Numbered from the stretch's first letter, positions 34,334-45,006 are shown. The stretch: 64,000 bases of DNA from Paenibacillus selenitireducens (GCF_002021565.1 NZ_MSZX01000005.1:186027-250026), one strand, 5' to 3'. Numbers and translations are program-made. Notes: generated by a model not told the origin, from the sequence alone.

Positions 34334-35128
34334 ATGGATCTAATATTACAAGCACTACCTGTTTTTTTGCTTACATTTTGTCGGATTAGCGCATTTTTTG
34401 TTGTCGCACCTGTCTTTTCTTCGCGAAATGTGCCTAATTCATTCAAAATCGGCTTATCTTTTTTTATCGCGGTAATCGTGTATTTAAGTTATGGTGTGAG
34501 TCAGACTGTTCCTTTTGATATGCAGTATATTCTTTTTGTCATTCGGGAAGTATTGGTAGGTCTTGTGCTCGGTTATACAGCGACATTGTTCTTTGCTGTT
34601 GTAAATACCGCGGCTGGTTTCATCGATATGCAAATCGGGTTCGGGATTGCGAATGTTATCGATCCGCTGTCAGGACAATCCGCTCCAATTATGGGGGGAT
34701 TCAAATACGCAGTGGCCGTGCTTCTGTTCCTCACGATGAATGGACATCATCATATGCTGAACGCGATATTTACGAGCTATGAATGGGTGCCTTTATCGAA
34801 TTCGTTATTTAACCATATCTATGAAGGAAGCATATCGACCTTTTTGCTAACCACCTTTACGAACACATTTGTGCTCGCATTTCAGCTTGCGGCTCCCATT
34901 GTTGTGGCGCTGTTCCTGACCGATGTTGGGCTAGGGTTTCTAGCACGGACGGCACCGCAGTTCAATGTATTCGTTATTGGTATTCCGCTGAAGATTATTG
35001 TAGGTCTAGCAATTCTACTGATCGTCATTCCAGGGTTAGCATATTTATTTCAACAATTATTCGCAACCATGTTTAGTTCCATGGATGAATTGCTCAAGAT
35101 CATTCAACGGTCTGGTGCTGCTACGTGA
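34334..35128 (+). CDS. fliR: Flagellar export gate protein FliR
   Basis: 264 residues with about six membrane segments. LLTFCRISAFFVVAPVFS, REVLVGLVLGYTATLFF, DMQIGFGIANVIDPLSG and VIGIPLKIIVGLAILL match FliR. It completes the FliPQR gate. Its binding site is weak (TAGGCG region), so translation is probably coupled to fliQ. Confidence 0.96.
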   Translation: MDLILQALPVFLLTFCRISAFFVVAPVFSSRNVPNSFKIGLSFFIAVIVYLSYGVSQTVPFDMQYILFVIREVLVGLVLGYTATLFFAVVNTAAGFIDMQIGFGIANVIDPLSGQSAPIMGGFKYAVAVLLFLTMNGHHHMLNAIFTSYEWVPLSNSLFNHIYEGSISTFLLTTFTNTFVLAFQLAAPIVVALFLTDVGLGFLARTAPQFNVFVIGIPLKIIVGLAILLIVIPGLAYLFQQLFATMFSSMDELLKIIQRSGAAT

Positions 35129-35145
35129 GAAAGGGAGGGAACTCG

Positions 35146-36240
35146 GTGGAACTGCGTTATCAACTGGACCTTCAACTTTTTTCACAAGAAAAGACCGAAA
35201 AAGCTACGCCTAAAAAGCGACAAGAATCTCGTAAGAAAGGTCAAGTCGCAAAAAGCAGTGATATATCGGGCGCTTCGGTTTTGTTAGGCGCTTTTATGTG
35301 TTTACTCATGTTGGGAGGATTCTTCAAAACAAGACTACTAAGTCTATTTACAGATCCCCTTCTGCATCGTATGAATATGACATTTACCCAAGATAACATC
35401 ATGCAATTTTTTGGGCAAATGGCGCTGCAAATTTTTATATTTCTTGCACCGATATTTATTATGGCGGTCCTCCTAGGGCTGTTAGCGAATTATCTTCAAG
35501 TAGGATTTCTGTTTACAGGCGATCCCATCAAGATGAAGTTGAGTAAGTTAGACCCGATCAAAGGTTTCAAAAATATTTTCTCCACTCGATCTCTTGTAGA
35601 ATTCACAAAATCAATCATTAAATTAACGGTCATTGGATTGCTTGTGTATACAACCATTATCGGTCAGAAGAGTGAAATATTACAGCTTTCTCACGCGACA
35701 ATACCGCAAATATTCTCATTTGCTGCCAGCGTCACTTTAGGATTAGGCATCAAAATCGCTTCCGTTTTATTGGTGATTGCAGGGCTTGATTATTTGTATC
35801 AACGATACGAGCATGAGAAGAGCTTACGGATGTCCAAGCAAGATATCAAAGACGAATATAAAAAAATGGAAGGGGATCCGTTGATAAAAGGGAAGATTCG
35901 TGAGCGTCAACGCCGAATGGCGGTATCGCGCATGATGCAGGAAGTGCCTAAGGCAGATGTTATTATTACGAACCCGACGCACTTTGCAGTTGCGATTCGA
36001 TACGATGCATCGATCATGCATGCACCAGAAATTATTGCAAAGGGGCAAGATTACGTCGCGTTAAAAATTAAAGAGTTAGCGAAAGAACATGGGATTATTA
36101 CCATGGAGAATAAACCGTTGGCTCGAGCGCTATACGCCCAAGCAGAAATCGGGGATACGATTCCACCAGATTTGTTCCAAGCGGTAGCCGAAGTACTAGC
36201 TTATGTCTATAAATTAAAAGGTAGAGTCAAATCTCGTTAG
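35146..36240 (+). CDS. flhB: Flagellar export switch protein FlhB
   Basis: 364 residues from GTG 35146 with AAGGGAGGG upstream. KTEKATPKKRQESRKKGQVAKS opens the N-terminal region, four membrane helices follow, and the cytoplasmic domain holds the self-cleaving NPTH motif (IITNPTHFAVAIRYD). Cleavage allows the change from hook to filament export set by FliK. The C-terminus ends YVYKLKGRVK. Confidence 0.97.
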   Translation: MELRYQLDLQLFSQEKTEKATPKKRQESRKKGQVAKSSDISGASVLLGAFMCLLMLGGFFKTRLLSLFTDPLLHRMNMTFTQDNIMQFFGQMALQIFIFLAPIFIMAVLLGLLANYLQVGFLFTGDPIKMKLSKLDPIKGFKNIFSTRSLVEFTKSIIKLTVIGLLVYTTIIGQKSEILQLSHATIPQIFSFAASVTLGLGIKIASVLLVIAGLDYLYQRYEHEKSLRMSKQDIKDEYKKMEGDPLIKGKIRERQRRMAVSRMMQEVPKADVIITNPTHFAVAIRYDASIMHAPEIIAKGQDYVALKIKELAKEHGIITMENKPLARALYAQAEIGDTIPPDLFQAVAEVLAYVYKLKGRVKSR

Positions 36241-36258
36241 GAGGGGAGGTCGCTAATC

Positions 36259-38292
36259 ATGAAAGTCAGAGATATTACGGTTCTTGTCGGCATCATTGGA
36301 ATTGTGCTCATGATGGTACTGCCGATCCCTTCGTGGTTGCTAGATGTCTTATTAATCATTAACATTTCTACAGCACTCATGATTCTACTCATTGCGATGA
36401 ACTCGACGGAAGCATTGCAGTTCTCGATTTTCCCAGCACTACTATTGATTACAACGCTATTTCGACTCGCGCTCAACATTTCAACAACAAAGCTCATTCT
36501 TACGGATGGAGAAGCAGGTCATGTTGTTGCGACATTTGGTCAATGGGTTGCCCAAGGGGAAATTGCAGTCGGCTTTGTCGTCTTCCTCATTCTCGTTGTC
36601 GTACAATTTATCGTCATTACAAAAGGTTCTGAGCGGGTCGCTGAGGTTGCGGCTCGATTCACACTCGATGCGATGCCAGGGAAGCAAATGAGTATTGATG
36701 CAGATTTGAATGCAGGACTCATTAATGAGCAGCAAGCAAAAGAACGTCGTTCCAAAATCGAAAAAGAAGCAGATTTCTACGGTGCTATGGACGGTGCGAG
36801 TAAATTCGTTAAAGGGGATGCGATCGCATCGATTATCATTTTGATCATCAACTTGGTCGGCGGATTTATTATCGGGATGGCGGTTCATGGGATGAGTTTT
36901 GGGGAAGCGATTTCCCGTTACACGATTCTATCCATCGGGGATGGCTTGGTCAGTCAGATTCCAGCTTTGCTGATTTCGACGGCTGCAGGTCTAATCGTGA
37001 CACGTGCTGCATCGGATGGCAACTTGGCATCGGATTTAAGTGCTCAAGTTTTTGCTTACCCTAAACTTATTTATATCGTCGTAGGTACGATCGTTGTTTT
37101 AGGATTATTTACGCCAATCGGTCCATGGGCTACGCTTCCATTTGCTCTTCTTCTATTATATGCGGCACGTAAAATGCAGAAAACGATGGAGAAGCAGCAG
37201 GCTGATGATGAATTGCAAGTCGAAGAGCAGCAAATTGAAGAAGTCCGCAGTCCGGAGAGTGTCATCAATCTGTTGCAAGTGGATCCGATTGAATTCGAGT
37301 TTGGTTATGGATTGATCCCATTGGCGGATACTCAACAAGGCGGGGATTTACTCGACAGAATTATCATGATTCGACGGCAATGTGCATTGGAACTAGGACT
37401 TGTGGTCCCTGTTATCCGAATTCGCGACAATATTCAACTAAAACCGAACGAATATATCATCAAAATAAAAGGAAATACCGTAGCTGGCGGTGAATTATTA
37501 ATTAACCACTATTTGGCGATGAGTCCTGGTTTTGATGATGATTCGATTACGGGGATTGAGACTACAGAACCAGCCTTTGGTCTTCCAGCACTATGGATCG
37601 ATGAACAAACCAAAGAAAGAGCCGAGTTAGCAGGCTATACGGTCGTAGATCCGCCATCTGTTGTGGCAACACACTTGACAGAGATTATTAAGAAACACGC
37701 ACATGAGTTAATTGGCCGACAAGAGACAAAAGCGTTGGTCGACAATGTCAAAGATACGTATCCTGTGCTTGTCGATGAATTAATTCCAAATGTGTTGACC
37801 GTTGGTGATATTCAGAAGGTATTAGCGAAGTTATTGCGCGAGAAAATCTCGATCCGTGACTTAGTGACTATATTTGAGACACTTGCTGACTATGGTACCT
37901 ATTCGAAAGATCCAGAAGTACTAACGGAATATGTAAGGCAGTCTTTGTCTCGACAAATTACGCAGCAATTCACATCACAGGGCGAGACTTTACGTGTCAT
38001 TACAGTCGGTCCTGCACTCGAGAAGAAAATTGCGGAAAGCGTGCAATCTTCAGATCAGGGAAGTTACTTGGCTCTTGATCCAAATTCAACGCAGCTCGTG
38101 TTTCAGAAATTAACTGAACAAGTACAACGTCTTATTCAATCAGGACATCAGCCGGTGGTTCTAACTTCGCCGACGATTCGGATGTACTTGCGTCAAGTCA
38201 TTGAGCGCATGATGCAAGACATTCCTGTCCTATCATACAGTGAACTTGAACCAAATGTAGAAATTCAAAGTGTAGGGGTGGTGAACTTATGA
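36259..38292 (+). CDS. flhA: Flagellar export protein FlhA
   Basis: 677 residues, the same as B. subtilis. About eight membrane helices occupy the first half, with the FHIPEP-type cytoplasmic loop AARFTLDAMPGKQMSIDADLNAG; the C-terminal half is the export chaperone-docking platform with PPSVVATHLTEIIKKHAHEL. It uses proton motive force in export. The flhF ATG overlaps the stop by four bases. Confidence 0.98.
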   Translation: MKVRDITVLVGIIGIVLMMVLPIPSWLLDVLLIINISTALMILLIAMNSTEALQFSIFPALLLITTLFRLALNISTTKLILTDGEAGHVVATFGQWVAQGEIAVGFVVFLILVVVQFIVITKGSERVAEVAARFTLDAMPGKQMSIDADLNAGLINEQQAKERRSKIEKEADFYGAMDGASKFVKGDAIASIIILIINLVGGFIIGMAVHGMSFGEAISRYTILSIGDGLVSQIPALLISTAAGLIVTRAASDGNLASDLSAQVFAYPKLIYIVVGTIVVLGLFTPIGPWATLPFALLLLYAARKMQKTMEKQQADDELQVEEQQIEEVRSPESVINLLQVDPIEFEFGYGLIPLADTQQGGDLLDRIIMIRRQCALELGLVVPVIRIRDNIQLKPNEYIIKIKGNTVAGGELLINHYLAMSPGFDDDSITGIETTEPAFGLPALWIDEQTKERAELAGYTVVDPPSVVATHLTEIIKKHAHELIGRQETKALVDNVKDTYPVLVDELIPNVLTVGDIQKVLAKLLREKISIRDLVTIFETLADYGTYSKDPEVLTEYVRQSLSRQITQQFTSQGETLRVITVGPALEKKIAESVQSSDQGSYLALDPNSTQLVFQKLTEQVQRLIQSGHQPVVLTSPTIRMYLRQVIERMMQDIPVLSYSELEPNVEIQSVGVVNL

Positions 38293-39638
38293 AGATCAAA
38301 CGTTATATTGTGGAAACGATGCCTTCAGCCATGCAGCAGATTCGTGCAGATCTAGGCAATGATGCCGTAATTCTAAGCACAAAGGATCTCTATGTTGGAG
38401 GGTTTCTAGGCATGTTCCGCAAGAAACGAATTGAAGTCGTCGCTGCAGTGGACAAAACGTCTACGCCGACGAAATCTTCTGAGTCACGCCCTGTTCGGGC
38501 GGTACCTCCATCACAACCACGTACGGCGGAAGCTCAGGAAGCTGCTGTTGCCTCTTTAATCGCAGCTGCATCTTCAACTCCGCGGATGTCGACGGCAGCG
38601 ACCGCATATCGGACAGCGCAGAATCAGCATGATCCTGTTGACGCTCAACAGCAATCACAGCCAGAGAGTCAGATGAGAAGACCATCAGAGCCTATTGTGA
38701 CGGATTCCACCTCACCTCGAGAACCGATTCCTTCATTAATGAAGAACCAAACAACATCACGAGAAGACCAAATATTCGATGAGCTTCGCCAAGTTCGTGA
38801 GACCTTGGCGAAGTTGTCACAGCGATCAGGGAATAACGACGAAGATGAGTTCGCTCAACCGATTCTAGCTTTGTTAGATGAACAAGATATCAATGCTGAT
38901 ATTTTTACACAATGGCTGGAGCAATATAAAGAATTAACAGATTTGAATGACGAAGAACGTTCTGCAGATCACTTTGGATCATTTGTCAAAGACCAGATGA
39001 GAACGTTGATCCAAGAGATGGCCCCAGAAGGGATACGAAGTACAACGCATGTCGTATACGTTGCTGGCCCTACGGGAGTGGGCAAGACCACGACGATCGC
39101 GAAATTAGCTGCGGAGCAACTGTTCCGACATCAGCGCAAGGTTGGATTTATTACTTCGGACACCTATCGGATTGCAGCTGTGGAACAACTTCGAACGTAT
39201 GCGACGATCTTAAATATTCCGCTTGAGGTTGTGAATTCACCAGCAGATTTCATGCGTGCCATGAAATCATTAGAGCATTGCGATCTCATATTCATGGACA
39301 CGGCGGGTCGCAATTTCCGCAATGAATTATTGGTGTCGGAGCTGAACAGTCTGTTGAAACCTATGGATTCAAGCGAAACCTATGTCGTCCTTAGTCTTAC
39401 TTCGAAGTATAGGGATATGGCGAAAATCGTAGGGCATTTTCAGAAGTATCAGTTGGATAAAGTGATTTTTACGAAGATGGATGAGACAGCAAGCATGGGA
39501 GCCATCATCAATGTGATTCATGACTATCATCTGAAGCTTTCTTACATAACGAATGGGCAAAATGTTCCAGAGGACATCGCCATCATTGATCCAGAACAGC
39601 TTGTTCAACGAATACTAGGAGAACATACGAATGGTTGA
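38289..39638 (+). CDS. flhF: Flagellar placement GTPase FlhF
   Basis: 449 residues, longer than the roughly 366 of B. subtilis owing to a Ser/Thr/Gln/Pro linker at about residues 55-160. The short N-terminal B domain reads MKIKRYIVETMPSAMQQIRADLG; the SRP-type GTPase has [36 protein letters not shown] and FTKMDETASMG. It sets flagellum position and number with FlhG. The next gene overlaps by eight bases. Confidence 0.96.
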   Translation: MKIKRYIVETMPSAMQQIRADLGNDAVILSTKDLYVGGFLGMFRKKRIEVVAAVDKTSTPTKSSESRPVRAVPPSQPRTAEAQEAAVASLIAAASSTPRMSTAATAYRTAQNQHDPVDAQQQSQPESQMRRPSEPIVTDSTSPREPIPSLMKNQTTSREDQIFDELRQVRETLAKLSQRSGNNDEDEFAQPILALLDEQDINADIFTQWLEQYKELTDLNDEERSADHFGSFVKDQMRTLIQEMAPEGIRSTTHVVYVAGPTGVGKTTTIAKLAAEQLFRHQRKVGFITSDTYRIAAVEQLRTYATILNIPLEVVNSPADFMRAMKSLEHCDLIFMDTAGRNFRNELLVSELNSLLKPMDSSETYVVLSLTSKYRDMAKIVGHFQKYQLDKVIFTKMDETASMGAIINVIHDYHLKLSYITNGQNVPEDIAIIDPEQLVQRILGEHTNG

Positions 39639-40515
39639 TCAGGCTCAAGCATTAAGAAACCTAGTTAGAAATTATAAACAAGTGCAAACACCAGTTGATC
39701 ATTCAACTCGGATTCTAACCGTGACCAGTGGCAAGGGGGGGGTGGGAAAATCAAATTTCACGCTGAACTTTGCTCTTGCTCTGCAATCGCTTGGGAAAAA
39801 AGTATTAGTATTTGATGCAGATTTGGGAATGGCGAATATCGACGTTCTAATGGGTGTGAATGCTCGTGTGAATCTGTATCATTTGTTAAAGCGTGAGAAA
39901 AACATCCATGATATCATTTTAACGGGACCCAAAGATTTACATTTCATAGCTGGAGGATCAGGATTTCAAGAGCTTCTAACGCTATCTGAAGAAGAACTGA
40001 TTTATTTTACGGAACAAGTCAATATGATCTCTGAACAGTATGATTTCATTATATTTGATACAGGGGCAGGGTTATCAAAAGAAACATTAAATTTCATTCT
40101 ATCAGCCGAAGAGACGATCGTTGTTACAACGCCTGAACCAACATCCATAACGGACGCATACGCATTAATCAAAATCGTTCATCGAATGAACGCGAAAGTA
40201 GATTTTCGGCTTGTTGTAAACCGTGTATCGGATGAGCAGGAAGGCAATCAAACGGCCAAGAAAATAAATTTGGTCGCAGAACAATTTTTAGATCTGTCAA
40301 TTCCCACGTTAGGCTATGTTATGGATGACCCATCCGTATCTAGCGCGGTGAAAAAACAGGTACCGTTCTCGATTGCATTTCCGAATTGTATCTCCACGAG
40401 AAATATCGAACAGCTTGCGAAGGCGTACTTAAATAATTCAAGCCAACCTCCAGGCTTGATCGCAGAAGGCGGAGTAAAAGGATTTCTTACCAGGATGATG
40501 AAATTTATGAAATAG
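39631..40515 (+). CDS. flhG: Flagellar number regulator FlhG (MinD-like ATPase)
   Basis: 294 residues. The N-terminal helix DQAQALRNLVRNYK precedes the deviant Walker A TSGKGGVGKSNFTLNFA, followed by DADLGMANIDVLMG and the C-terminal amphipathic helix GFLTRMMKFMK for membrane contact. The N-terminal residues are known to stimulate FlhF GTPase. Known as YlxH in B. subtilis. Confidence 0.96.
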   Translation: MVDQAQALRNLVRNYKQVQTPVDHSTRILTVTSGKGGVGKSNFTLNFALALQSLGKKVLVFDADLGMANIDVLMGVNARVNLYHLLKREKNIHDIILTGPKDLHFIAGGSGFQELLTLSEEELIYFTEQVNMISEQYDFIIFDTGAGLSKETLNFILSAEETIVVTTPEPTSITDAYALIKIVHRMNAKVDFRLVVNRVSDEQEGNQTAKKINLVAEQFLDLSIPTLGYVMDDPSVSSAVKKQVPFSIAFPNCISTRNIEQLAKAYLNNSSQPPGLIAEGGVKGFLTRMMKFMK

Positions 40516-40540
40516 TCCTTTTCAAAGGAGTTGAGCCTAA

Positions 40541-41764
40541 TTGCAAAAGATTAAAGTACTAGTAGTTGATGATTCCGCATTTATGCGTAAATATATTTCG
40601 GACATGATCACTTCAGATCCGCAGTTTGAAATCATTGATACGGCTAGAAATGGCCAGGAGGCGATCGAGAAGGTCAAGTCATTGAATCCAGATGTCATTA
40701 CCATGGATATTGAAATGCCCGTGATGAATGGTCTCGATGCGCTAAAGATCATGATGGATAAACATCCCGTACCGGTGATTATGTTATCTAGCTTTACAGA
40801 GAAAGGTGCAAGAGAAACGATCCTAGCACTTGAGTTAGGGGCCTTTGATTTTATTCAAAAGCCTTCAGGAACGATCTCTTTTGATATTCATAAAGTAGGC
40901 GAATATTTAGTAGAACGGCTTAGAGCCGCTATAGGCTCCAAAGCGGGGAGACGACAAATCACTCCTCCTCCAGTGCCTAAAGCACCTGTAACAAAACAGA
41001 TCATTCAAGAGAAACCGACGTTTACTAATCGAGCGACAACGACATCACCGATTCCCAAATATGAGCCCAAAACGTTGAATCTTAAAAATGTGAAGACTGA
41101 GGTGATTCGAGAGACAGCTGCAACCGTGGTACCTACATTCAAAGCCACACCAAAGATGGAAAGCATTCATCCAATGAAGAAAACCTCGTTCGATCAGATT
41201 GTTGCAATCGGGTCATCGACGGGCGGGCCAAGGGCTTTGAAAGAGGTGCTAACAGGACTTCCGGAAGATTTTCCAGCACCAATCGTTATCGTGCAGCATA
41301 TGCCGGCTAATTTCACGAAATCGCTGGCCCAACGCTTAGACACGTTTTGCCAGATCCATGTCGTAGAAGCTGGTGATGGTGAACAATTGCAACCGGGAAC
41401 GGCTTACATCGCTCCGGGTGGTTGGCACATGACGATACGCAAGGAAGCCAAAGGGAAGTATGTTACTCATTTAGAGAAGACAGAGCTTCGTAACGGTCAT
41501 CGACCTTCCGTAGACATATTATATGAATCTTTGCTCGACATGAAAGAGTTAGAGAGACATATCGTGTTGTTGACTGGGATGGGAAGTGATGGAGCCAAAG
41601 GGATGAAAGCATTGTTTGATCATGGTGTGAAATCAACGTTTGCTGAGAATGAGGAGTCTTGTGTTGTATTTGGAATGCCTCGATCCGCCATTGAATTAAA
41701 ATGTGTACAACATATTTTACCGGTACAAGAAATTGCACCAAAATTGGTAGACGTAGTGAAGTAA
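40541..41764 (+). CDS. cheB: Chemotaxis methylesterase/deamidase CheB
   Basis: 407 residues from a TTG with AAAGGAG upstream. Receiver domain: VLVVDDSAFMRKY, then VITMDIEMPVMNG with the phosphorylated Asp. A Pro/Thr-rich linker spans about residues 130-215. The catalytic domain has VAIGSSTGGPRALKEVL (nucleophile Ser), VQHMP (His) and LLTGMGSDGAKGMKAL (Asp). It demethylates chemoreceptors. The linker makes it about 50 residues longer than the B. subtilis protein. Confidence 0.97.
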   Translation: MQKIKVLVVDDSAFMRKYISDMITSDPQFEIIDTARNGQEAIEKVKSLNPDVITMDIEMPVMNGLDALKIMMDKHPVPVIMLSSFTEKGARETILALELGAFDFIQKPSGTISFDIHKVGEYLVERLRAAIGSKAGRRQITPPPVPKAPVTKQIIQEKPTFTNRATTTSPIPKYEPKTLNLKNVKTEVIRETAATVVPTFKATPKMESIHPMKKTSFDQIVAIGSSTGGPRALKEVLTGLPEDFPAPIVIVQHMPANFTKSLAQRLDTFCQIHVVEAGDGEQLQPGTAYIAPGGWHMTIRKEAKGKYVTHLEKTELRNGHRPSVDILYESLLDMKELERHIVLLTGMGSDGAKGMKALFDHGVKSTFAENEESCVVFGMPRSAIELKCVQHILPVQEIAPKLVDVVK

Positions 41765-41798
41765 CTTGGGTTTTGATTTTACTGAGGGGGTGCAAGGG

Positions 41799-43889
41799 AT
41801 GGAAATGAATCAATATTTATCGATGTTTATTGACGAATCGAATGATCATTTACAGTCGTTAAACGACAATATGATGCAACTTGAGAGCAATCCAGAGGAC
41901 ATCAGTATTGTACAAGTCATTTTTCGTTCTGCTCACACACTGAAAGGTATGTCAGCAACAATGGGATTTAATGATCTCGCATCTTTGACACACCAAATGG
42001 AGAATGTACTAGATTTGGTGCGGAACAATGAGTTGAAAATGAATGAGTTCATTTTTGACACGCTGTTTAAGAGCTTAGATGCACTAGAGAACATGGTTCA
42101 AGATATTACACAAGGCGGGGAAGGTCATGCGGACGTAACCAGCATTGTCGAAGCATTACAATCGATCGTTCGCGGTGATTACGGCCAAGCAGCTGCAGCA
42201 AGTGTAGAACCGGCTGCGGCTAGCAATCAGAACACGACGAACGGATTCCGCCTGGATCAGTACCAATATTCCGTACTAGAACAGTCGATTCAGACGGGTC
42301 TGACTGTATTTTATCTAGATGTTGTCATTCGTGAGGATTGTGTCTTAAAGGGTGTTCGGGCCTACATGGTATTCGATGCCTTGGAACAGAACGGTGAAGT
42401 CGTGAAAACAAACCCGTCTGTTCAAGACATTGAGCAAGAGAAGTTCGACCGCAGCTTCTCGATTTATTATATTTCCAAAATAGACCAAGCGTCGTTACAT
42501 CAATTAATTTCAAGCATCTCAGAAATTGAGAGCGTACATATTCTACCGGTCGACAACGAGACCTTGATTCACATTAGTCAAGAAGATGATGAAGTGAATG
42601 AAGCAACTACTCAAATGCAACAAGCTGTTCAAGAAACAGCGGTTACGGTTGACATACCTATGACACAACCAGCCGCGCCAGCATCAACACCTACACCTGC
42701 TAGAACTCCAAGTGCCGGAGGAAATTCTTCTGCACAGGCTGCGTCTCGTACCATTCGTGTAGATATTGATCGGTTAGATGTATTAATGAATTTATTCAGC
42801 GAGCTATTAATCGATCGCGTTCGTCTTGAGCAATTAGCGAGTGATTTGAAGAGCCAAGATCTAACCGAAACCGTCGAACATATGGCTCGCGTCAGCGGTG
42901 ATTTGCAGAATATCGTGTTGAAATTGCGAATGGTGCCTATTGATACGGTATTCAACCGCTTCCCGCGGATGATTCGTGACTTAGCGAAATCACTGGATAA
43001 GAAGGTTGATTTCGTGATTACGGGTGCAGATACCGAATTGGATCGTACCGTGATTGAAGAGATAGGCGATCCGCTCGTTCACTTATTGCGCAACGCAGTT
43101 GATCATGGATTAGAGTCTATAGCTGATCGCGTATCTGCTGGCAAATCGGATACGGGGATGCTGCAGCTTCGTGCATTCCATAGTGGAAACCATGTTTTCA
43201 TCGAAATCGAAGATGATGGACAAGGTATTAACCGCGAAAAAGTATTGAAGATAGCGATTAAAAACGGTGTAATCAGCTCGGATGAAGCCAAGTCGATGAC
43301 CGATGAGCAAGTGTATCAATTGTTATTCGCCGCAGGTTTTAGTACGGCAGATAAGGTATCAGACATTTCCGGCCGTGGCGTTGGGCTGGACGTTGTGAAG
43401 TCGAAGATCTTATCTTTGGGCGGGAACGTATCCGTAGATTCCAATTGGGGAAAAGGCTCCAAGTTCTCGGTTCAACTGCCGTTAACGCTCTCCATTATCT
43501 CAGCGATGCTTGTGCGTGTCGGGGATGAGAAATATGCGCTTCCGTTATCTTCTATCGTTGAGACAGTCATCATTGAACGCAAGCAAATTCGACATGTGCA
43601 TGGTACCAAGATGATTGATTACCGTCAGTCGGTTATTCCTATCGTTTCCCTTGCTGAAATCTTTGATTGCCCTACGGCGGATGAAGAGAAGGAATCGACG
43701 GAAGTTGTTGTTATTCGCAAAGGCGATCGACTTGCTGCTTTCATGGTAGATGATTTTATCGGGCAGAGTGAGATTGTCCTTAAGTCTTTAGGCAAGTATT
43801 TAACGAACATCCATGGAATTTCAGGTGCTACGATTCTGGGAGATGGACAAGTCGCTCTGATTATTGATCCAAATGCACTAGTGAAGTAA
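41799..43889 (+). CDS. cheA: Chemotaxis histidine kinase CheA
   Basis: 696 residues starting MEMNQYLSMFIDESNDHL, which matches the Bacillus start. P1 domain with AHTLKGMSATMGF (phosphorylated His near residue 48); P2 CheY/CheB docking region; Ala/Pro/Thr linker near residues 280-320; dimerisation P3; P4 ATPase with HLLRNAVDHGLE, EIEDDGQGIN and GRGVGLDVV; P5 CheW-like C-terminus. It relays receptor state to CheY and CheB. Confidence 0.98.
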   Translation: MEMNQYLSMFIDESNDHLQSLNDNMMQLESNPEDISIVQVIFRSAHTLKGMSATMGFNDLASLTHQMENVLDLVRNNELKMNEFIFDTLFKSLDALENMVQDITQGGEGHADVTSIVEALQSIVRGDYGQAAAASVEPAAASNQNTTNGFRLDQYQYSVLEQSIQTGLTVFYLDVVIREDCVLKGVRAYMVFDALEQNGEVVKTNPSVQDIEQEKFDRSFSIYYISKIDQASLHQLISSISEIESVHILPVDNETLIHISQEDDEVNEATTQMQQAVQETAVTVDIPMTQPAAPASTPTPARTPSAGGNSSAQAASRTIRVDIDRLDVLMNLFSELLIDRVRLEQLASDLKSQDLTETVEHMARVSGDLQNIVLKLRMVPIDTVFNRFPRMIRDLAKSLDKKVDFVITGADTELDRTVIEEIGDPLVHLLRNAVDHGLESIADRVSAGKSDTGMLQLRAFHSGNHVFIEIEDDGQGINREKVLKIAIKNGVISSDEAKSMTDEQVYQLLFAAGFSTADKVSDISGRGVGLDVVKSKILSLGGNVSVDSNWGKGSKFSVQLPLTLSIISAMLVRVGDEKYALPLSSIVETVIIERKQIRHVHGTKMIDYRQSVIPIVSLAEIFDCPTADEEKESTEVVVIRKGDRLAAFMVDDFIGQSEIVLKSLGKYLTNIHGISGATILGDGQVALIIDPNALVK

Positions 43890-43920
43890 ATGATAGATAA
43901 CATTCAAGGAGGGTTTCGTT

Positions 43921-44382
43921 ATGGCAGAAGAAATTAAAGTCATCGTATTTACATTAGGTACTGAGGAATATGGCGTAGAAGTGGATAGCGTGAAGACGAT
44001 CGAACGCTTAGTCCCGATTACGCGTGTTCCTAAAACATTTGATTTCGTAAAAGGTGTCATTAATTTGCGTGGTGTCGTTGTTCCTGTGATTGATTTGCGT
44101 GGACGGTTCGGACTGCCTGAAGCGGCGCATACCGAGCACACGCGCATTATTATTGTCAATGTAGCGGATATGGAAGTCGGATTTATTGTAGATACGGCGA
44201 ACGATGTTATCGATTTGAATACAGATTTGATTGAATCACCACCGGAAGTTGTTGGCGGGGTTAAGGCAAAATATTTGCGCGGCGTTGCGAAGATCAGCAA
44301 TGAACGTCTCTTGATTATGTTGAACTTGCCTGAAGTTTTAAATAAAAGTGAGATTATTCAATTAGAGGAAATAGGGGAGTAA
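43921..44382 (+). CDS. cheW: Chemotaxis coupling protein CheW
   Basis: 153 residues. KVIVFTLGTEEYGVEVDSVK, RVPKTFDFVKGVINLRGVVVPVIDLR (conserved Arg for receptor contact) and ADMEVGFIVDTANDVIDL are the CheW core. It links receptors to CheA. The ATG follows AAGGAGGG, and cheC begins three bases after the stop. Confidence 0.98.
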   Translation: MAEEIKVIVFTLGTEEYGVEVDSVKTIERLVPITRVPKTFDFVKGVINLRGVVVPVIDLRGRFGLPEAAHTEHTRIIIVNVADMEVGFIVDTANDVIDLNTDLIESPPEVVGGVKAKYLRGVAKISNERLLIMLNLPEVLNKSEIIQLEEIGE

Positions 44383-44385
44383 GCG

Positions 44386-45006
44386 GTGGACATTTTTCGA
44401 AATTTAGCAGAAATCAATCTTGATGTTCTGAAAGAAGTCGGAAATATTGGGGCGGGTCACGCTGCAACTGCATTATCACGATTGGTGGATAAACCAATTG
44501 ATATGGGAGTTCCTGCTGTTCGAATGCTAGCCTTTGATGAGATCGCAGATCAAGTCGGGGGCTCTGAACAAGTCGTTATTGCTACATTTCTGCGTGTTGA
44601 GGGGGATGCACCGGGGAATTTATTCTTCATTATGAAGCCTCATGCTGCGAAGAGATTACTTCGTTATTTAGCAGGACTTCAGGTTGGATCAGAAGATGAA
44701 TATTCCGAGATGGAATTATCTGCGTTATCCGAAATCGGGAACATTCTAGCGGGCTCGTATTTATCCTCTTTAGCAGATTTTACAGGTTTGTTCATGACAC
44801 CAACCGTACCAGCCCTTGCTATCGATATGGCAGGAGCAATACTAAGCTTTGGATTACTACAATTCGGTCAAATGGGCGATGGAGCACTTCTAATTGACAC
44901 GACGTTTCTGGAAGGAGACGAGGAAGTGGAAGGGCAATTTTTTCTGATTCCAGATCCGCCGTCTTTTGCGAAAATATTTCGTGCACTAGGAGTACCATAC
45001 GAATGA
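44386..45006 (+). CDS. cheC: CheY-P phosphatase CheC
   Basis: 206 residues from a GTG with GGGGAGTAAGC upstream. Two active-site copies are intact: LKEVGNIGAGHAATALSRL and ALSEIGNILAGSYLSSL, each with Glu and Asn. CheC hydrolyses CheY-P and binds CheD. The cheD ATG overlaps its stop by four bases, in keeping with their complex. Confidence 0.97.
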   Translation: MDIFRNLAEINLDVLKEVGNIGAGHAATALSRLVDKPIDMGVPAVRMLAFDEIADQVGGSEQVVIATFLRVEGDAPGNLFFIMKPHAAKRLLRYLAGLQVGSEDEYSEMELSALSEIGNILAGSYLSSLADFTGLFMTPTVPALAIDMAGAILSFGLLQFGQMGDGALLIDTTFLEGDEEVEGQFFLIPDPPSFAKIFRALGVPYE